Shown one piece after another: positions 17,083 to 27,268 of a stretch of DNA of 64,000 nt. The notes beneath the pieces were generated by a model that searched no databases, was not told the DNA's origin, and saw only the letters and a program-made list of their open reading frames with translations. Each line of letters opens with the position of its first letter. Within the stretch, counting starts at the first letter, position 1. The position numbers were made by a program, and so were the translations under genes. The stretch is from an uncultured Rikenellaceae bacterium (lineage in GTDB: Bacteria > Bacteroidota > Bacteroidia > Bacteroidales > Rikenellaceae), in contig CALYBQ010000006.1 of the NCBI GenBank assembly GCA_944415565.1, positions 1 through 64,000 of the forward strand, given 5' to 3'.

Positions 17083-18159
17083 ATGAAAAAAACACTACTT
17101 GCCTGCACGGCTTTTCTTTTTGCCATAACTTGCGGCTGCATATCGGCGCAGGATATAACATACCATAACGCAAAAAAATTTACTCTTATCGGTAAGGCTT
17201 TCGAAACAGGCGGACACTACCACAGGGTAGATACCGCGAAATATTCGGCAATGCGCCTGACCGTCAAACGCATATTCACGAATACTGCCGGACTGGCCGT
17301 AGTGTTCAAAACCAACAGCAGCGTGATCCATGCACGTTGGAAGAACAAGCATGTCTTTTCGGCTAACAACATGACTCCCATAGGGCATTCCGGCCTCGAT
17401 CTGTATGTCAAGGACGGGAAAGAGTGGGTTTTGGCAGGCATAGGCCGGCCGTCTATCAAAGGAACCGAATCTTCGTGGAAGCTGGCTGGGCCACTGCCTG
17501 TCGGCGAGCGCGAATACCTGCTCTATCTTCCGCTGTATAACGAGTTGACCGATCTTGAGATAGGTATAGATAAAGATGCTGTCATCGAATCACTTCCCAA
17601 CCCGTTCCGTAAGAAGATAGTCGTTTACGGTTCGAGCATCACGCAGGGAGCATCAGCCAGCCGTCCCGGCATGGCCTATACATCTCGCATAAGTCGCAAC
17701 ACGGGGCTGTATCTTATCAATCTGGGGCTCAGCGGCAACGGCAAGATGGAGCCGGAGGTTGCCGACATGCTTTCGGAAATAGAGGGTGTCGATGCCTTTG
17801 TCCTCGATTGCATTGCCAATCCCACACCGGAGGAAATATCGCAGCGGACTGCTTATATGGTGAAAAAAATACGCTCCACATATCCCGATGCCCCCATAAT
17901 ATTCGTACAGCGCATGCCTGATTCTCCTTCCGTGCTGACTCCGGAGGATAGGAAGACGGTTGACCGGAAGAACCGGAATCTTGAGGCCGAATTCGACAAA
18001 TTGCGTGCGGAGGGTATCAAGAACCTGCATATGATACGGTATGACAGCTCTAAATTCCCGGACAACGAGGGGACTACGGATGGTATACATCCGAACGATG
18101 TAGGGTTCAGCTACCTTATCGACATCATACAGCCGAAGCTGAAAAAACTCGTCAGATAA
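17083..18159 (+). CDS. Secreted SGNH/GDSL esterase
   Basis: 358 residues with a signal peptide (about 1-22). The N-terminal beta domain (about 25-165) contains GLDLYVKDG, the GxDLY-type accessory domain. The SGNH hydrolase domain (about 175-355) has catalytic Ser in YGSSITQGASAS, block II/III-like NLGLSGNGKMEPEVA and the Asp-His pair in DGIHPND. Such proteins deacetylate polysaccharides or act as carbohydrate esterases. It stands alone with its own promoter box and terminator. Confidence 0.9.
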   Translation: MKKTLLACTAFLFAITCGCISAQDITYHNAKKFTLIGKAFETGGHYHRVDTAKYSAMRLTVKRIFTNTAGLAVVFKTNSSVIHARWKNKHVFSANNMTPIGHSGLDLYVKDGKEWVLAGIGRPSIKGTESSWKLAGPLPVGEREYLLYLPLYNELTDLEIGIDKDAVIESLPNPFRKKIVVYGSSITQGASASRPGMAYTSRISRNTGLYLINLGLSGNGKMEPEVADMLSEIEGVDAFVLDCIANPTPEEISQRTAYMVKKIRSTYPDAPIIFVQRMPDSPSVLTPEDRKTVDRKNRNLEAEFDKLRAEGIKNLHMIRYDSSKFPDNEGTTDGIHPNDVGFSYLIDIIQPKLKKLVR

Positions 18160-18172
18160 CGGTTATAAAAAG

Positions 18173-18206
18173 AAACTCCCCGATGTTTTCGCATCGGGGA
18201 GTTTTA
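18173..18206 (+). terminator. Terminator of the SGNH gene
   Basis: A 13-bp stem (18173-18185 with 18192-18204, core AACTCCCCGATG) followed by T residues. Confidence 0.85.
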
Positions 18207-18264
18207 TTGAAACGTAAAACTTAATCGATATGCTTCATGTTTGTAAATATGTAGATAAGTGCCG

Positions 18265-18774
18265 TTAATTTACTTGTTGTGTCTTGCTGCATTTGGCGCA
18301 CAAACCGAGACACATCATCTGCATATCGTTGACCGTCGCACCGCGAGGCAGGGCCACCATTCTCGCTACGTTGGCTGACATCGGGATCTCCTCGACGGCT
18401 CCGCAGCACGAACATATAAGGTGGGCGTGGGGAACGGCTTCTTTGTTATGGCGCTTGGCTGTATAGGTTTCAGTATCCATTCTGACGACCTGTATGATGC
18501 CCGTTTGTGCCAAGATCTCGAGGCTGGTATCTACCGATGTGCGTGTCAACGAACTTTCGGTGGGGTATAGCGCTTGGAATATCTCTTCTGAGGTCTGGTG
18601 GCTCCTGTTATGGAGCAGGTATTCGAATACCGCTACGGTATGTTCCGCCGGGGCTATTCCCATACTGGCTATGTAGTTTCCCAATGCCGTATGCAACTCC
18701 GAGGGATTGCCTGCATAATTTTCGAGCCGTTGGAGTATATGTGTGTCTATGTGTGAAATAATCAGGTCGTTCAT
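18265..18774 (-). CDS. Fur-family metal-dependent repressor
   Basis: 169 residues from the ATG at 18774; a longer in-frame start exists but the shorter one fits the family. Winged-helix region: HTVAVFEYLLHNRSHQTSEE then LTRTSVDTSLEILAQTGII. The dimerisation domain has HAHLICSCCGAVEEI and a C-terminal CLGLCAKC, two CxxC pairs for structural zinc. Fur, Zur or PerR specificity cannot be decided from sequence alone. The recognition helix and metal ligands diverge from textbook Fur. Confidence 0.85.
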   Translation of the reverse strand: MNDLIISHIDTHILQRLENYAGNPSELHTALGNYIASMGIAPAEHTVAVFEYLLHNRSHQTSEEIFQALYPTESSLTRTSVDTSLEILAQTGIIQVVRMDTETYTAKRHNKEAVPHAHLICSCCGAVEEIPMSANVARMVALPRGATVNDMQMMCLGLCAKCSKTQQVN

Positions 18775-18825
18775 AAGTGATAATGTATTGCTGTACCTGA
18801 TTAATTCCAAAGCGCGTGCCAAAAA

Positions 18826-19194
18826 CTATTTGCGGAATGCGAAGAACACGGCCAGTAGGATGCAGACGAACGAAAGTATGTGGTTAAGACGCAGTGTTTC
18901 AGTCTTGAAGACGAGTAGTGCGAATGCGGTAAAAACCGACAAAGAAATTACCTCCTGCAATATTTTCAATTCGAAAAGCGAGAACGGACCACCGTTTTCA
19001 CGGAATCCGATCCTATTCGCCGGCACTTGGAAACAGTATTCGAAAAATGCGATGCCCCAACTGATGAGGATGACTATTATCAACGGTAGTGCGTTGAATT
19101 TTCCCAAGCCCTGCATCTTCAGATGGCCGTACCATGCAAGGGTCATGAAGATGTTGGAGATTACGAGAAGTGCGATAGTGTATACACCGGTCAT
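18826..19194 (-). CDS. DUF486 / DMT-like small membrane protein
   Basis: 122 residues with four membrane segments. WYGHLKMQGLGK, SWGIAFFEYCFQVPANRIG and FSLFELKILQEVISL are characteristic of DUF486. Function is unknown, presumably a small drug/metabolite-type transporter. It lies 51 bases upstream of the Fur-family gene on the same strand and may be co-transcribed with it. Confidence 0.88.
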   Translation of the reverse strand: MTGVYTIALLVISNIFMTLAWYGHLKMQGLGKFNALPLIIVILISWGIAFFEYCFQVPANRIGFRENGGPFSLFELKILQEVISLSVFTAFALLVFKTETLRLNHILSFVCILLAVFFAFRK

Positions 19195-19486
19195 ACGTGT
19201 CTGAAATAAAATTTCGCAAATGTATGAAATATCCGGAGTCGAAGCATACGGCGGCCGTTAAATTATTTGGTTTTGTCTCGTATGGGACGTTTTGCAGCTT
19301 TGATGCCGTCTATTGTGCAGAGCCCTAATGTCGGTGTGTGTAGAATAGATGTAGCAGTATATAGTATATGTTCAGACCGCAAGTCTACTTTACCGCATTA
19401 ATGTCTCGGAATCAAATATCTAACCCTACTGCCTACTGTGCATGGACAGAGATGGAGTCGGGGCGCCTGCTGATGCGTGCCGCCTG
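19195..19486. other. Intergenic, nothing recognised
   Basis: About 290 bases between pepT and the DUF486 gene; no gene, strong hairpin or promoter box was recognised. Confidence 0.5.
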
Positions 19487-20704
19487 CTATTCGGCCCACA
19501 ACCTTGCCAGATTGACTATGGTACGCACGGCTTTCTCCATAGAGTCGAGCGATGCGTATTCGAATTTGCCGTGAAAATTCATGCCGCCCGTGAACAGGTT
19601 GGGGCATGGCAGGCCCATATACGAAAGCCTCGATCCGTCTGTCCCGCCGCGTATCGGCCGTATGACGGGGACGACACCAGCCTCTTCCATCGCCCGTTTC
19701 GCTTTGTCGATGAGTTGCGGGTGAGGTTCGACCATCTCCCTCATGTTGTAGTATTGGTCGGTTATGGTGGCGGTCGCCGTTCCATGACCGTATTTGGCGT
19801 TTATGCCGTCTATGATGAGACGTATTTTTTCTTTGCGCTTTTCGAACATATCGCGCGAGTGGTCGCGCACGATGTACTCCATCAATGCGTGTTCTACAGT
19901 TCCGTTAATCGCCGTCAGATGGAAGAAACCTTCGTAGCCCTCCGTATGCTCAGGCCGCTCAGCCGGCGGCAGTTGGCTCTCTATTTCGGTTGCGACGATC
20001 AGGGCGTTTATCATCTTCCCCTTGGCATATCCGGGATGAATGTTGCGGCCCTGTATGCTGATCTTGACACCGGCGGCGTTGAAGTTCTCGTATTCCAATT
20101 CGCCTTCGAATCCTCCGTCTACGGTGTAGGCGAATTGTGCCCCGAATTGCGCGACGTCGAAAAAATCGACTCCGCGGCCTATCTCTTCGTCCGGCGTGAA
20201 ACCTATGCGTATCTTGCCGTGTCGTATTTCCGGATGTGCCGTCAGATACTCGGCTGCGGTCATTATCTCGGTCACTCCGGCCTTGTCGTCCGCGCCAAGC
20301 AGGGTAGTGCCGTTTGTCGTGATGAGCGTATGGCCTTTGAAAAAAGCTAGTTCGGGAAAATCAGCCGTTTTCATGGTTATATTCCCGTTGAGTTTGATGT
20401 CGCCGCCGTCGTAATCCTTGATTATTTGTGGTTTTATATCAGCCCCTTTCATGTCGGGACTGGTGTCTACGTGAGCGATGAAGCCGATGACGGGCTTCTC
20501 CTCGCAGCCGACAGTAGCGGGGATGGTCCCGGTTACATATCCGTTGGGATCTATCTCCACATCCTCCAAGCCCAACTCGATCATCTCGGCGAACAAGTGG
20601 TTGAGCAGGGCGAGTTGCTTGGCCGTCGATGGGAACGTCTCGCTCGACGGATCGCTTTGGGTGTCGAAAGATATATAGTTGAGAAATCTGTCGAGGAGTG
20701 TCAT
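19487..20704 (-). CDS. pepT: Peptidase T (aminotripeptidase)
   Basis: 405 residues, the usual length. Zinc-binding M20 motifs: GFIAHVDTSPD (His), GADDKAGVTEI (bridging Asp), TPDEEIGRG (catalytic Glu pair). Releases the N-terminal residue from tripeptides in the cytoplasm. Its ATG overlaps the TGA of the upstream glycosyltransferase as ATGA, so the two form a translationally coupled operon although no functional link is obvious. Confidence 0.95.
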   Translation of the reverse strand: MTLLDRFLNYISFDTQSDPSSETFPSTAKQLALLNHLFAEMIELGLEDVEIDPNGYVTGTIPATVGCEEKPVIGFIAHVDTSPDMKGADIKPQIIKDYDGGDIKLNGNITMKTADFPELAFFKGHTLITTNGTTLLGADDKAGVTEIMTAAEYLTAHPEIRHGKIRIGFTPDEEIGRGVDFFDVAQFGAQFAYTVDGGFEGELEYENFNAAGVKISIQGRNIHPGYAKGKMINALIVATEIESQLPPAERPEHTEGYEGFFHLTAINGTVEHALMEYIVRDHSRDMFEKRKEKIRLIIDGINAKYGHGTATATITDQYYNMREMVEPHPQLIDKAKRAMEEAGVVPVIRPIRGGTDGSRLSYMGLPCPNLFTGGMNFHGKFEYASLDSMEKAVRTIVNLARLWAE

Positions 20705-21654
20705 AACGATTCTTGTTTCTTGAGTTTTTTCAGCGCGCGTTTCATTTGGCGGTCGAACAGGTACTTGTCGAGACCTAACAGCCTTTTCAATGCGTGTTTC
20801 GTTTGTTTTGTCATAACACCTGCGTCAATTTTTATGCCACCCCAAGGCGTCATGCGCCTTAATTTGTGGTACTCTTCGAAATAGGGGCGATATTTGGTCG
20901 TATTCCAAGGCTTCGTGCTGCTGGTGAAATGGACGATATACGGATTGCGACCGTATTTTTCGTATATGGCGGGTTCTAAGGCGAATACTGACTTGTTGAG
21001 GTAAAAGTCCATCATGTTCCATTGCTCCGGAAGCAACGTTTTGCTGTCGTATAGTACCCCGTTCAGTACGTCTTGGTCGTGAAAGTCTATCCGGTCATAA
21101 TATTTTGCGATGAAATCCTCGAATCGTTCCTTGAGATTGTTTTTTCTCCAGTATGTGATGTTTACAAGCAGTACTCCCGCGTTGAAATATTTGTAGCGCG
21201 TGTAATCGTATGGCCTGAATCCTCGATCGAGGTTGCGTATCCTGTTCTCTACCGCCGCCAAAGCTACACCTTCAATGTCCGTTTCCCACAGTTCGCGGAG
21301 ATTGTGCCGCACGATAAGATCGCAGTCGAGGTATAGTATCTTGTCGATGTCTGCCGGAATGAAATCGGTGAGGTACAGCCTGATATATGAAGATGGTTTG
21401 ATGTATATGCCTTCGCCCATGTTAGGTAGGTCGCAGACCAACTTTTCATCCACGTCGTAGAATGTGATCTCGCTGCCGTATTTAGAGGCTATCGTGCCAA
21501 GTCTGGCTTTCGAGTCGTGCGACAAATCCAACCCCAATATGTGAAATCGAATTTTGTTGCTGCGGTTGTGGTGCAGGACGGAGACCATCGTTACACCGCA
21601 GTGTGGAGCGTAATTCTCGTCCAGATTCATGGCTATGTGTATGGTATCTGTCAT
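20701..21654 (-). CDS. Glycosyltransferase family 8
   Basis: 317 residues from MTDTIHIAMNLDENYAPHCG; an in-frame ATG at 21705 would add 17 residues. GT8 landmarks: the nucleotide-sugar binding start HIAMNLDENY, the metal-binding DxD in ILYLDCDLIV, and HFTSSTKPW near the end. It likely transfers glucose or galactose in LPS or capsule synthesis. It is the first gene of a coupled pair with pepT. The C-terminal tail is Lys/Arg-rich (MKRALKKLKKQ), perhaps for membrane association. Confidence 0.88.
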   Translation of the reverse strand: MTDTIHIAMNLDENYAPHCGVTMVSVLHHNRSNKIRFHILGLDLSHDSKARLGTIASKYGSEITFYDVDEKLVCDLPNMGEGIYIKPSSYIRLYLTDFIPADIDKILYLDCDLIVRHNLRELWETDIEGVALAAVENRIRNLDRGFRPYDYTRYKYFNAGVLLVNITYWRKNNLKERFEDFIAKYYDRIDFHDQDVLNGVLYDSKTLLPEQWNMMDFYLNKSVFALEPAIYEKYGRNPYIVHFTSSTKPWNTTKYRPYFEEYHKLRRMTPWGGIKIDAGVMTKQTKHALKRLLGLDKYLFDRQMKRALKKLKKQESL

Positions 21655-21831
21655 CCTGCGTGTGGGTACATCTCTTATAGAATGTAAATTTAATATGTTT
21701 TTCACTAAATAAAAATGCTGTTCGCATGCCGAACGTAATTAGCCACATTCCGATGCGCTGCGTAACATCGCTGTGTGTTGTTTTATCCGATGCGATTGAG
21801 TATTTTTATGCCCCACATTTATATTTTGTTT

Positions 21832-23100
21832 ATGGCTATCGACCGCAAACGGTCGCTGACGTTCGGCGACGCTCTCAAATCTTCGCGAAAGACCGCTTTT
21901 TCAAGCATGATAAAGCCGATAGGGTCGGCGTGCAACCTCGATTGCAGCTATTGTTACTATCTGGACAAGGCGGAGCTTTACGGAAATCGCCAGCCGAAGA
22001 TGAACGACGAGTTGCTCGAAGAGTTCGTGCGTCAGTACATCGAGGCTAACGACATCCCTGTCGTCTCGTTCGGATGGCACGGCGGAGAGCCGCTGCTGAC
22101 GGGGATAGATTACTTCCGCAAGGCGGTAGAGTTCCAGAACAAGTATAAGGGCGACAAGAAGATAGAGAACAACATACAGACGAACGGTACATTGCTCAAC
22201 CGTGAGTGGTGTGAGTTTTTCCATGAGAACAATTTCCTCGTGGGGGTGTCGATAGACGGGCCCAAGGATATACACGACGCCCACAGGCTCGATAAGGGCG
22301 GACGTCCGACTTTCGACAAGATAATCGAGAATATCGAGATGATGTCGCTCTACGGTGTGGAGTATAATACGCTTTCGACGATCAATAACCGGTGTGAGGG
22401 CCGTGGGGCTGAAGTTTACCGATTCATGAAGTCGATAGGCAGCCATTATATGCAATTTCTGCCGGTGGTGGAGCATACGGTCGATGTCCCCGGGCACAGG
22501 CGGGCAGCCATAGTTCCGCCGGGTTATCCCGGTTCGCGTCTGGCCGAGTGGTCGGTTACGCCGGAGGGGTTCGGACGTTTCATGTCGGATATTTTTGACG
22601 AATGGGTGATGAGCGATGTTGGGCAATACTACGTGCAATTGTTCGACGTGTCGTTGGCTCAATGGCACGGTGTGCCTCCGGGGCTTTGTTCGTTTACCGA
22701 GACGTGCGGCGACGCCATCGTAGTGGAGCATAATGGCGACGTCTATTCCTGTGACCACTACGTATATCCGGAGTACAAGTTAGGGAACATAATGGAGGAC
22801 GATATGGCCGAAATGCTGAGGTCTAAGAAGCAGTTCAAGTTCGGTATCGACAAACGCAATTCGCTGCCTGCCGAGTGTCTCCGATGCAAATGGTATTTTG
22901 CGTGCAGGGGCGAGTGCCCTAAGCATCGTTTCGATACGGCAGCCAATGGTGAGAAGAACCTTAATACGCTGTGCCGGGGATATAAGTTGTTCTTCAGCCA
23001 TGTGGACCCGTACATGAAGTTCATGTCCGAGTGTCTGAAGACGAAACAGCCGCCGGCACTTGTCATGCAATGGGCCCGCCAGCGAATGGGGTTCATGTAG
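21832..23100 (+). CDS. Anaerobic sulfatase-maturating enzyme (radical SAM)
   Basis: 422 residues from MAIDRKRS. The radical-SAM cluster motif CNLDCSYCYY has C34, C38 and C41. The C-terminal SPASM-type Cys sites include CSFTETCGD and CLRCKWYFACRGECPKHRF, which bind two auxiliary [4Fe-4S] clusters. It converts the active-site Ser or Cys of sulfatases to formylglycine. The likely client in this window is the serine-type sulfatase at 49086-50510. The start follows a TTTATATTTTGTTT promoter-like stretch by a few bases, so longer in-frame starts are unlikely. Confidence 0.92.
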   Translation: MAIDRKRSLTFGDALKSSRKTAFSSMIKPIGSACNLDCSYCYYLDKAELYGNRQPKMNDELLEEFVRQYIEANDIPVVSFGWHGGEPLLTGIDYFRKAVEFQNKYKGDKKIENNIQTNGTLLNREWCEFFHENNFLVGVSIDGPKDIHDAHRLDKGGRPTFDKIIENIEMMSLYGVEYNTLSTINNRCEGRGAEVYRFMKSIGSHYMQFLPVVEHTVDVPGHRRAAIVPPGYPGSRLAEWSVTPEGFGRFMSDIFDEWVMSDVGQYYVQLFDVSLAQWHGVPPGLCSFTETCGDAIVVEHNGDVYSCDHYVYPEYKLGNIMEDDMAEMLRSKKQFKFGIDKRNSLPAECLRCKWYFACRGECPKHRFDTAANGEKNLNTLCRGYKLFFSHVDPYMKFMSECLKTKQPPALVMQWARQRMGFM

Positions 23101-23214
23101 TGACTGATTGATAGTAGCGGGGCCTTGCTTGTGTGGACAGGGTGATTGTCGAATGGCGAACGAATAATTCATACGACGTTATCCGGGCAGCCTGTTTTGT
23201 CCCGCAGAAAACCG

Positions 23215-26200
23215 CTAACGGAGTGATGTCTGTTTAGGCTGCTCTTTTTTCGCTATTATCGGACTTCCGTATACTTCCAGTTCGCTGATTCCGTATGACT
23301 GCCGTTTCCCGTTCTGGTCGGTCTGTATGTCTGTCGTTACCACTTTGACATACCTTGCCTTGACGCGTTTGCGCTTGCTGAGAGCGTAATGGTCCTCCGC
23401 TCCGGGTGTCGTTTCGGTTTCTTTCGATCCGACTAATTCCCATTCGTTCCCGTCGCGGCTTGTGTATAGTGCATATTTATACCAGATATTCTGTTTTGCG
23501 AATTTAAGTATTATATGATTGATACGGCATATAACGCCTAAGTCGATCTCGGCATATCCGGGTGTGATGGTGTCTTCGTAGGGTTTTCCCGTAGCACTGA
23601 GCCTGCCCGAATCCCAATGTGTTTTTTCGTCGCCGTCGTTTATATTGCCCGAACGGCCCGAAGGATCGTTGTGGGCTGTTACCTTCTTGCCTTTGGCTAT
23701 ATTGCGTTCGTTGAGGTCGATAGCTGCCAAGTCGTCGTATAATGCCCAGTATATCGTGTTCACTTCGTCCGGCGGGGCTGCGTTGGCGAGCACATCCTCG
23801 GCATTTTCTATCAAAGCCGAGGTACGTTCGGTCAGTATGCCGATGCGGGCTGCTTCGGCAGATATGTGTCTTGCGGCATTGATGAGCCTGCTGAGCTGTT
23901 CCAGCGAGGGGAGCATTCTTTCCCCGTAGACGCGGAATTCATTGACGGTCACGGCATGTAATCTGGCCATCGTTTTTCTTATGTCGCCTATGCTGACCGC
24001 CTTGACGAATCTCGCTACGGTATTGTCTACCGGTATTATGTGGCTCCCGGTAGTGTCCGTGTCGTCACTGCCGCCTATTTTTACCCAGTTTTCGTTGTCA
24101 GTGCTGGTGTATATTTCGCAAGGATCGGCGGTGTTGAAGCCATAATCTACTGACAGGTCTACCTTAGATAGCTGGAACTCGCCGATCAGGTCAACGGTTA
24201 TTTCCGATACGGCTTTCCGATTCTTGTACGGTGTCATTACGTTGACGCCGATTGTCGTGTCGCCATCGGTTGCGAAACAGCTTGTCTCAACTTCCCAATC
24301 GCCATTGATCGCCACTTTTCTTTTGAACGCGATGTTTCCGGCATTAGGGTCTACTATGCCGGCATCGAGAGAACAGTAGGCGGTTACGAGGTCGATGACT
24401 TTTTTGAGATCGTCCGGAGAATCCTTGGCTTCCCGCGTGTAGTTCTGGGTTCCTGTTATCCAATTCCAGTAGAAGTCGAAATACCCTTTTGCGTTCATCG
24501 TACGCACCGGAGTGCCATCGGCCAAGTTCTTTTCGACCTGATCGAGGTAATCGCTCCAGATTCGCCGGTATATGTCTGTGAATATGCCTTCGTAGTTGCG
24601 CCACCCGTAGTCTTTCAGCGAACTGCCGCCGCGCGATCCCCATGTGGTTATGAGCGTTTTGGCATTCATCTCGAATGCGTCGCGGGCGAAGTCGTCGTAT
24701 CCTGCGGCCCTGTCGCGGGCTTTGCCTATCCACTCGCCGCCGAGCTGCTCCCGTTGTGTGGCCTGCACCTCGTTCAGTATGTCGAACGCACGCAGGAATT
24801 TCTCTTTGGCTGTCCGGAAGTCCGGGAGCGATCCTGCCTCTTTAGCCTTGAGCAGGTTGTTGTATGTCAGCACGGCGTAGTTGCTCACGATCTGGCGCAT
24901 TATCTCGGTCATGTCGTAGCGATAGCATTCGTTGTCTTTGAAACTGTCGAAATCCGAGGCTAACAGTTTGAACGCCTTTTCGAGATTTTCGGCCCCGTAG
25001 GGTATCTCCTGCATGCCGTAATCCTGCGGTCCTTTGCCCTTCATGCCGAACAGCTCGTTCGTGTAGCGCACACCGTGGTCGTAGTTGCTCTTCCGCATGA
25101 TTTCCCAAGCCTTCCGTGCGTTCGGCGAAAGAGTGCCGTACCTGCGTTCGACATATCCCTCGAGCCAGTCGGCGGTAGAGAATTTCTCGTCTGCCCAAAC
25201 GAGGTCGAATATCAGATCGTACATTACGGGGTTGTCATACGTGGCCTCGGATATGATGCCTATTCCCTGCATGTGCTTGCTCGTTTTGCGTGCCGTGAGT
25301 ATGTCGTCCACCATCACGTCCATTTGCCCGTGCATGGATGGGTTGCCGCCGAAATTGGCCAACAGACACCATGCCCAGTCTGTTCCGTTGAACTCCGGCG
25401 AATCGAGAGTGGTCCTGTCGTATTTCAGCTTATTGTATTTGGTCCATGACTTTAGCGGATACTTTATGAGGTCCACTATCAGGACGTGGTTGTTCTTGTG
25501 CTCGCCCATGCCGTTCAGGAGACCGTTCGTGGGGTTGCTTTGCCACCCTTGTACTATCCATACGGCGCAACTGTCGTATTCGAGCAGCGATTCGAGTACC
25601 TCTTTCGATATGATCTCGTCTGTGAGTCCCTGCGAACGTATGCCGCCCTCGTGGAACGGATCGACCGCATAGAAGTCCGATGTCTGACCGTAGACGAACT
25701 CCTGCGCTTCGTAGAATTTGCGGGCGTAATCGTCATAGTCGGGCGAATCGGTGGCTATCATCCACGGTCGGGCAAACCCGTTCCAGTTACCCTGTTTTAT
25801 GGTTTTGGCGTCGGGTTGGAACTCGTTGAAATTGGTCGGGACCATTCCCGCATAACCTTGCAACACCGTTTGCATACCCAACGACCGTTTCCATCGTTGT
25901 GTCTTGCGGGCCAGCTCTACCCTGTCCTTGACGTACCCGTCGGGCACGGGGCCGCCGAAACTCTCCATGTTGTCCATGAACTGCCATGCGTAGTATGCCG
26001 GGCCTGTCAGCCAGTCCTTGGCGTCGTCGAAAGAGTATCCGAAGTTCATCAGGAACCTGATCCATGTCGCTTCCTGCCCGGCGAGGTCGAGCACCACGTT
26101 CACGCCGTTGAGCGCCAGCCAGTCGTTCTCGCGCTGCCACTCCTGCTCGCCGAAGAAAGAGAACGTGTAGTTGAGCGTGCAGTAGTTGAAGGCATATCGG

Positions 26201-27072
26201 ACCTTGTACGGGGTCTCCTTGCGTACCGTACCGCCTATTGGGACGATGCGCTCCGGCATTGTCGCCTGCATGGTCTGTTCGGATATGTGTACGCCTGCGT
26301 AGTTCTTGAAATAGTAATTGAGTCCCGTGGCGAGCGACAATCCTTCGTTGCCTTTGATAAGGATTCTGCCGTCGGCGTCGCTCAATTCGAAATAATCGTG
26401 CTCTGCTTCTTTGTCCGCGAGTTCGAATGTGAACCACGAGCGGTATTCCGGCCCTACCGTCCGGTCGATTATTCCGTAGACGTTCTCGATGGTTTCCTTA
26501 TCCGTGACAGGGGTGGCGTATTCGGTCTCGCTGAACGGTTTTATCCCGAGTATCTCTTCGAACGATCCGTTCCGCAGCATGCCCGTGTTCGAGCCCGTTT
26601 TTTTCCCGTAGACCTTGATTTCAGACAGATATGCTTTGTTGTCGCCGCCGGTGAACTCGATGTTTACCCGCACTATTCTGTATCGCTGCGGTGTGTGGAA
26701 TGTTATTTGATGTGTGCCGGCATGAGTGGCGCACGTGTCTCGGGTACGGTGTATGCGGTCATAATTCTTGCCGTCGTTGCTGACGTATAGCGTGTAGTAG
26801 GTTTGTTTGCCTTTGGGAAAATAGAGGACTATCTTCTCGATGTCATATGTATCTAATAGGTCAACGTCTACATAGGCAGGAAAGAAGACGCCGGACCATT
26901 CGGTGGCGATGTCTCCGTCGGTAACGTTCTGTGCCAGTGGTTTTGACAGGTTGCTATGCGCCGGTTTGCCGAGCGCCACATTGCCGTCGTCTGCCTGTGT
27001 CGAAGGTGCTGCGGATAGTGTGGCGGCGTTGAGCATTAATATGGCTCCTGCGATTCTCAGGTATCTGTTCAT
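23215..27072 (-). CDS. GH89 alpha-N-acetylglucosaminidase with discoidin domains
   Basis: 1285 residues with a signal peptide. Order: F5/8 type C (CBM32-like) domain about 30-155; GH89 N-terminal and catalytic region about 185-880; a second discoidin-like domain about 920-1060; a linker; a third about 1130-1275. Active-site stretches are FYAVDPFHEGG and GIGIISEATYDNP, whose Glu residues correspond to the acid/base and nucleophile of the family. It removes terminal alpha-GlcNAc, as on gastric-type mucin O-glycans and heparan. Three carbohydrate-binding modules suggest surface mucin attachment. trxA lies 197 bases upstream on the same strand. Confidence 0.93.
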   Translation of the reverse strand: MNRYLRIAGAILMLNAATLSAAPSTQADDGNVALGKPAHSNLSKPLAQNVTDGDIATEWSGVFFPAYVDVDLLDTYDIEKIVLYFPKGKQTYYTLYVSNDGKNYDRIHRTRDTCATHAGTHQITFHTPQRYRIVRVNIEFTGGDNKAYLSEIKVYGKKTGSNTGMLRNGSFEEILGIKPFSETEYATPVTDKETIENVYGIIDRTVGPEYRSWFTFELADKEAEHDYFELSDADGRILIKGNEGLSLATGLNYYFKNYAGVHISEQTMQATMPERIVPIGGTVRKETPYKVRYAFNYCTLNYTFSFFGEQEWQRENDWLALNGVNVVLDLAGQEATWIRFLMNFGYSFDDAKDWLTGPAYYAWQFMDNMESFGGPVPDGYVKDRVELARKTQRWKRSLGMQTVLQGYAGMVPTNFNEFQPDAKTIKQGNWNGFARPWMIATDSPDYDDYARKFYEAQEFVYGQTSDFYAVDPFHEGGIRSQGLTDEIISKEVLESLLEYDSCAVWIVQGWQSNPTNGLLNGMGEHKNNHVLIVDLIKYPLKSWTKYNKLKYDRTTLDSPEFNGTDWAWCLLANFGGNPSMHGQMDVMVDDILTARKTSKHMQGIGIISEATYDNPVMYDLIFDLVWADEKFSTADWLEGYVERRYGTLSPNARKAWEIMRKSNYDHGVRYTNELFGMKGKGPQDYGMQEIPYGAENLEKAFKLLASDFDSFKDNECYRYDMTEIMRQIVSNYAVLTYNNLLKAKEAGSLPDFRTAKEKFLRAFDILNEVQATQREQLGGEWIGKARDRAAGYDDFARDAFEMNAKTLITTWGSRGGSSLKDYGWRNYEGIFTDIYRRIWSDYLDQVEKNLADGTPVRTMNAKGYFDFYWNWITGTQNYTREAKDSPDDLKKVIDLVTAYCSLDAGIVDPNAGNIAFKRKVAINGDWEVETSCFATDGDTTIGVNVMTPYKNRKAVSEITVDLIGEFQLSKVDLSVDYGFNTADPCEIYTSTDNENWVKIGGSDDTDTTGSHIIPVDNTVARFVKAVSIGDIRKTMARLHAVTVNEFRVYGERMLPSLEQLSRLINAARHISAEAARIGILTERTSALIENAEDVLANAAPPDEVNTIYWALYDDLAAIDLNERNIAKGKKVTAHNDPSGRSGNINDGDEKTHWDSGRLSATGKPYEDTITPGYAEIDLGVICRINHIILKFAKQNIWYKYALYTSRDGNEWELVGSKETETTPGAEDHYALSKRKRVKARYVKVVTTDIQTDQNGKRQSYGISELEVYGSPIIAKKEQPKQTSLR

Positions 27073-27268
27073 CGTGTGATTCTATTTTTTTTGCAATTTG
27101 CATATATACTGATTTTTACCCGATTTTTCAATAGCCGGCACGTATTTGTATTGCAGGATGGGGAAGGGTATAATGTGAAATACGCTGCCAACTTGTTAAG
27201 ATGCAGCGTATTCCGGTTATGTGAGCGTTTACATGAGCGGGGGTATCTTTCCCTGCTATTGTCGGCCA

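Noticed and set aside
19442-20350. A 302-codon frame opposite pepT.
   Set aside because: Shadow of pepT, whose metal-site motifs are complete.
25486-26790. A 434-codon plus-strand frame opposite the GH89 gene.
   Set aside because: Antisense shadow of a well-supported enzyme; composition unlike real proteins.
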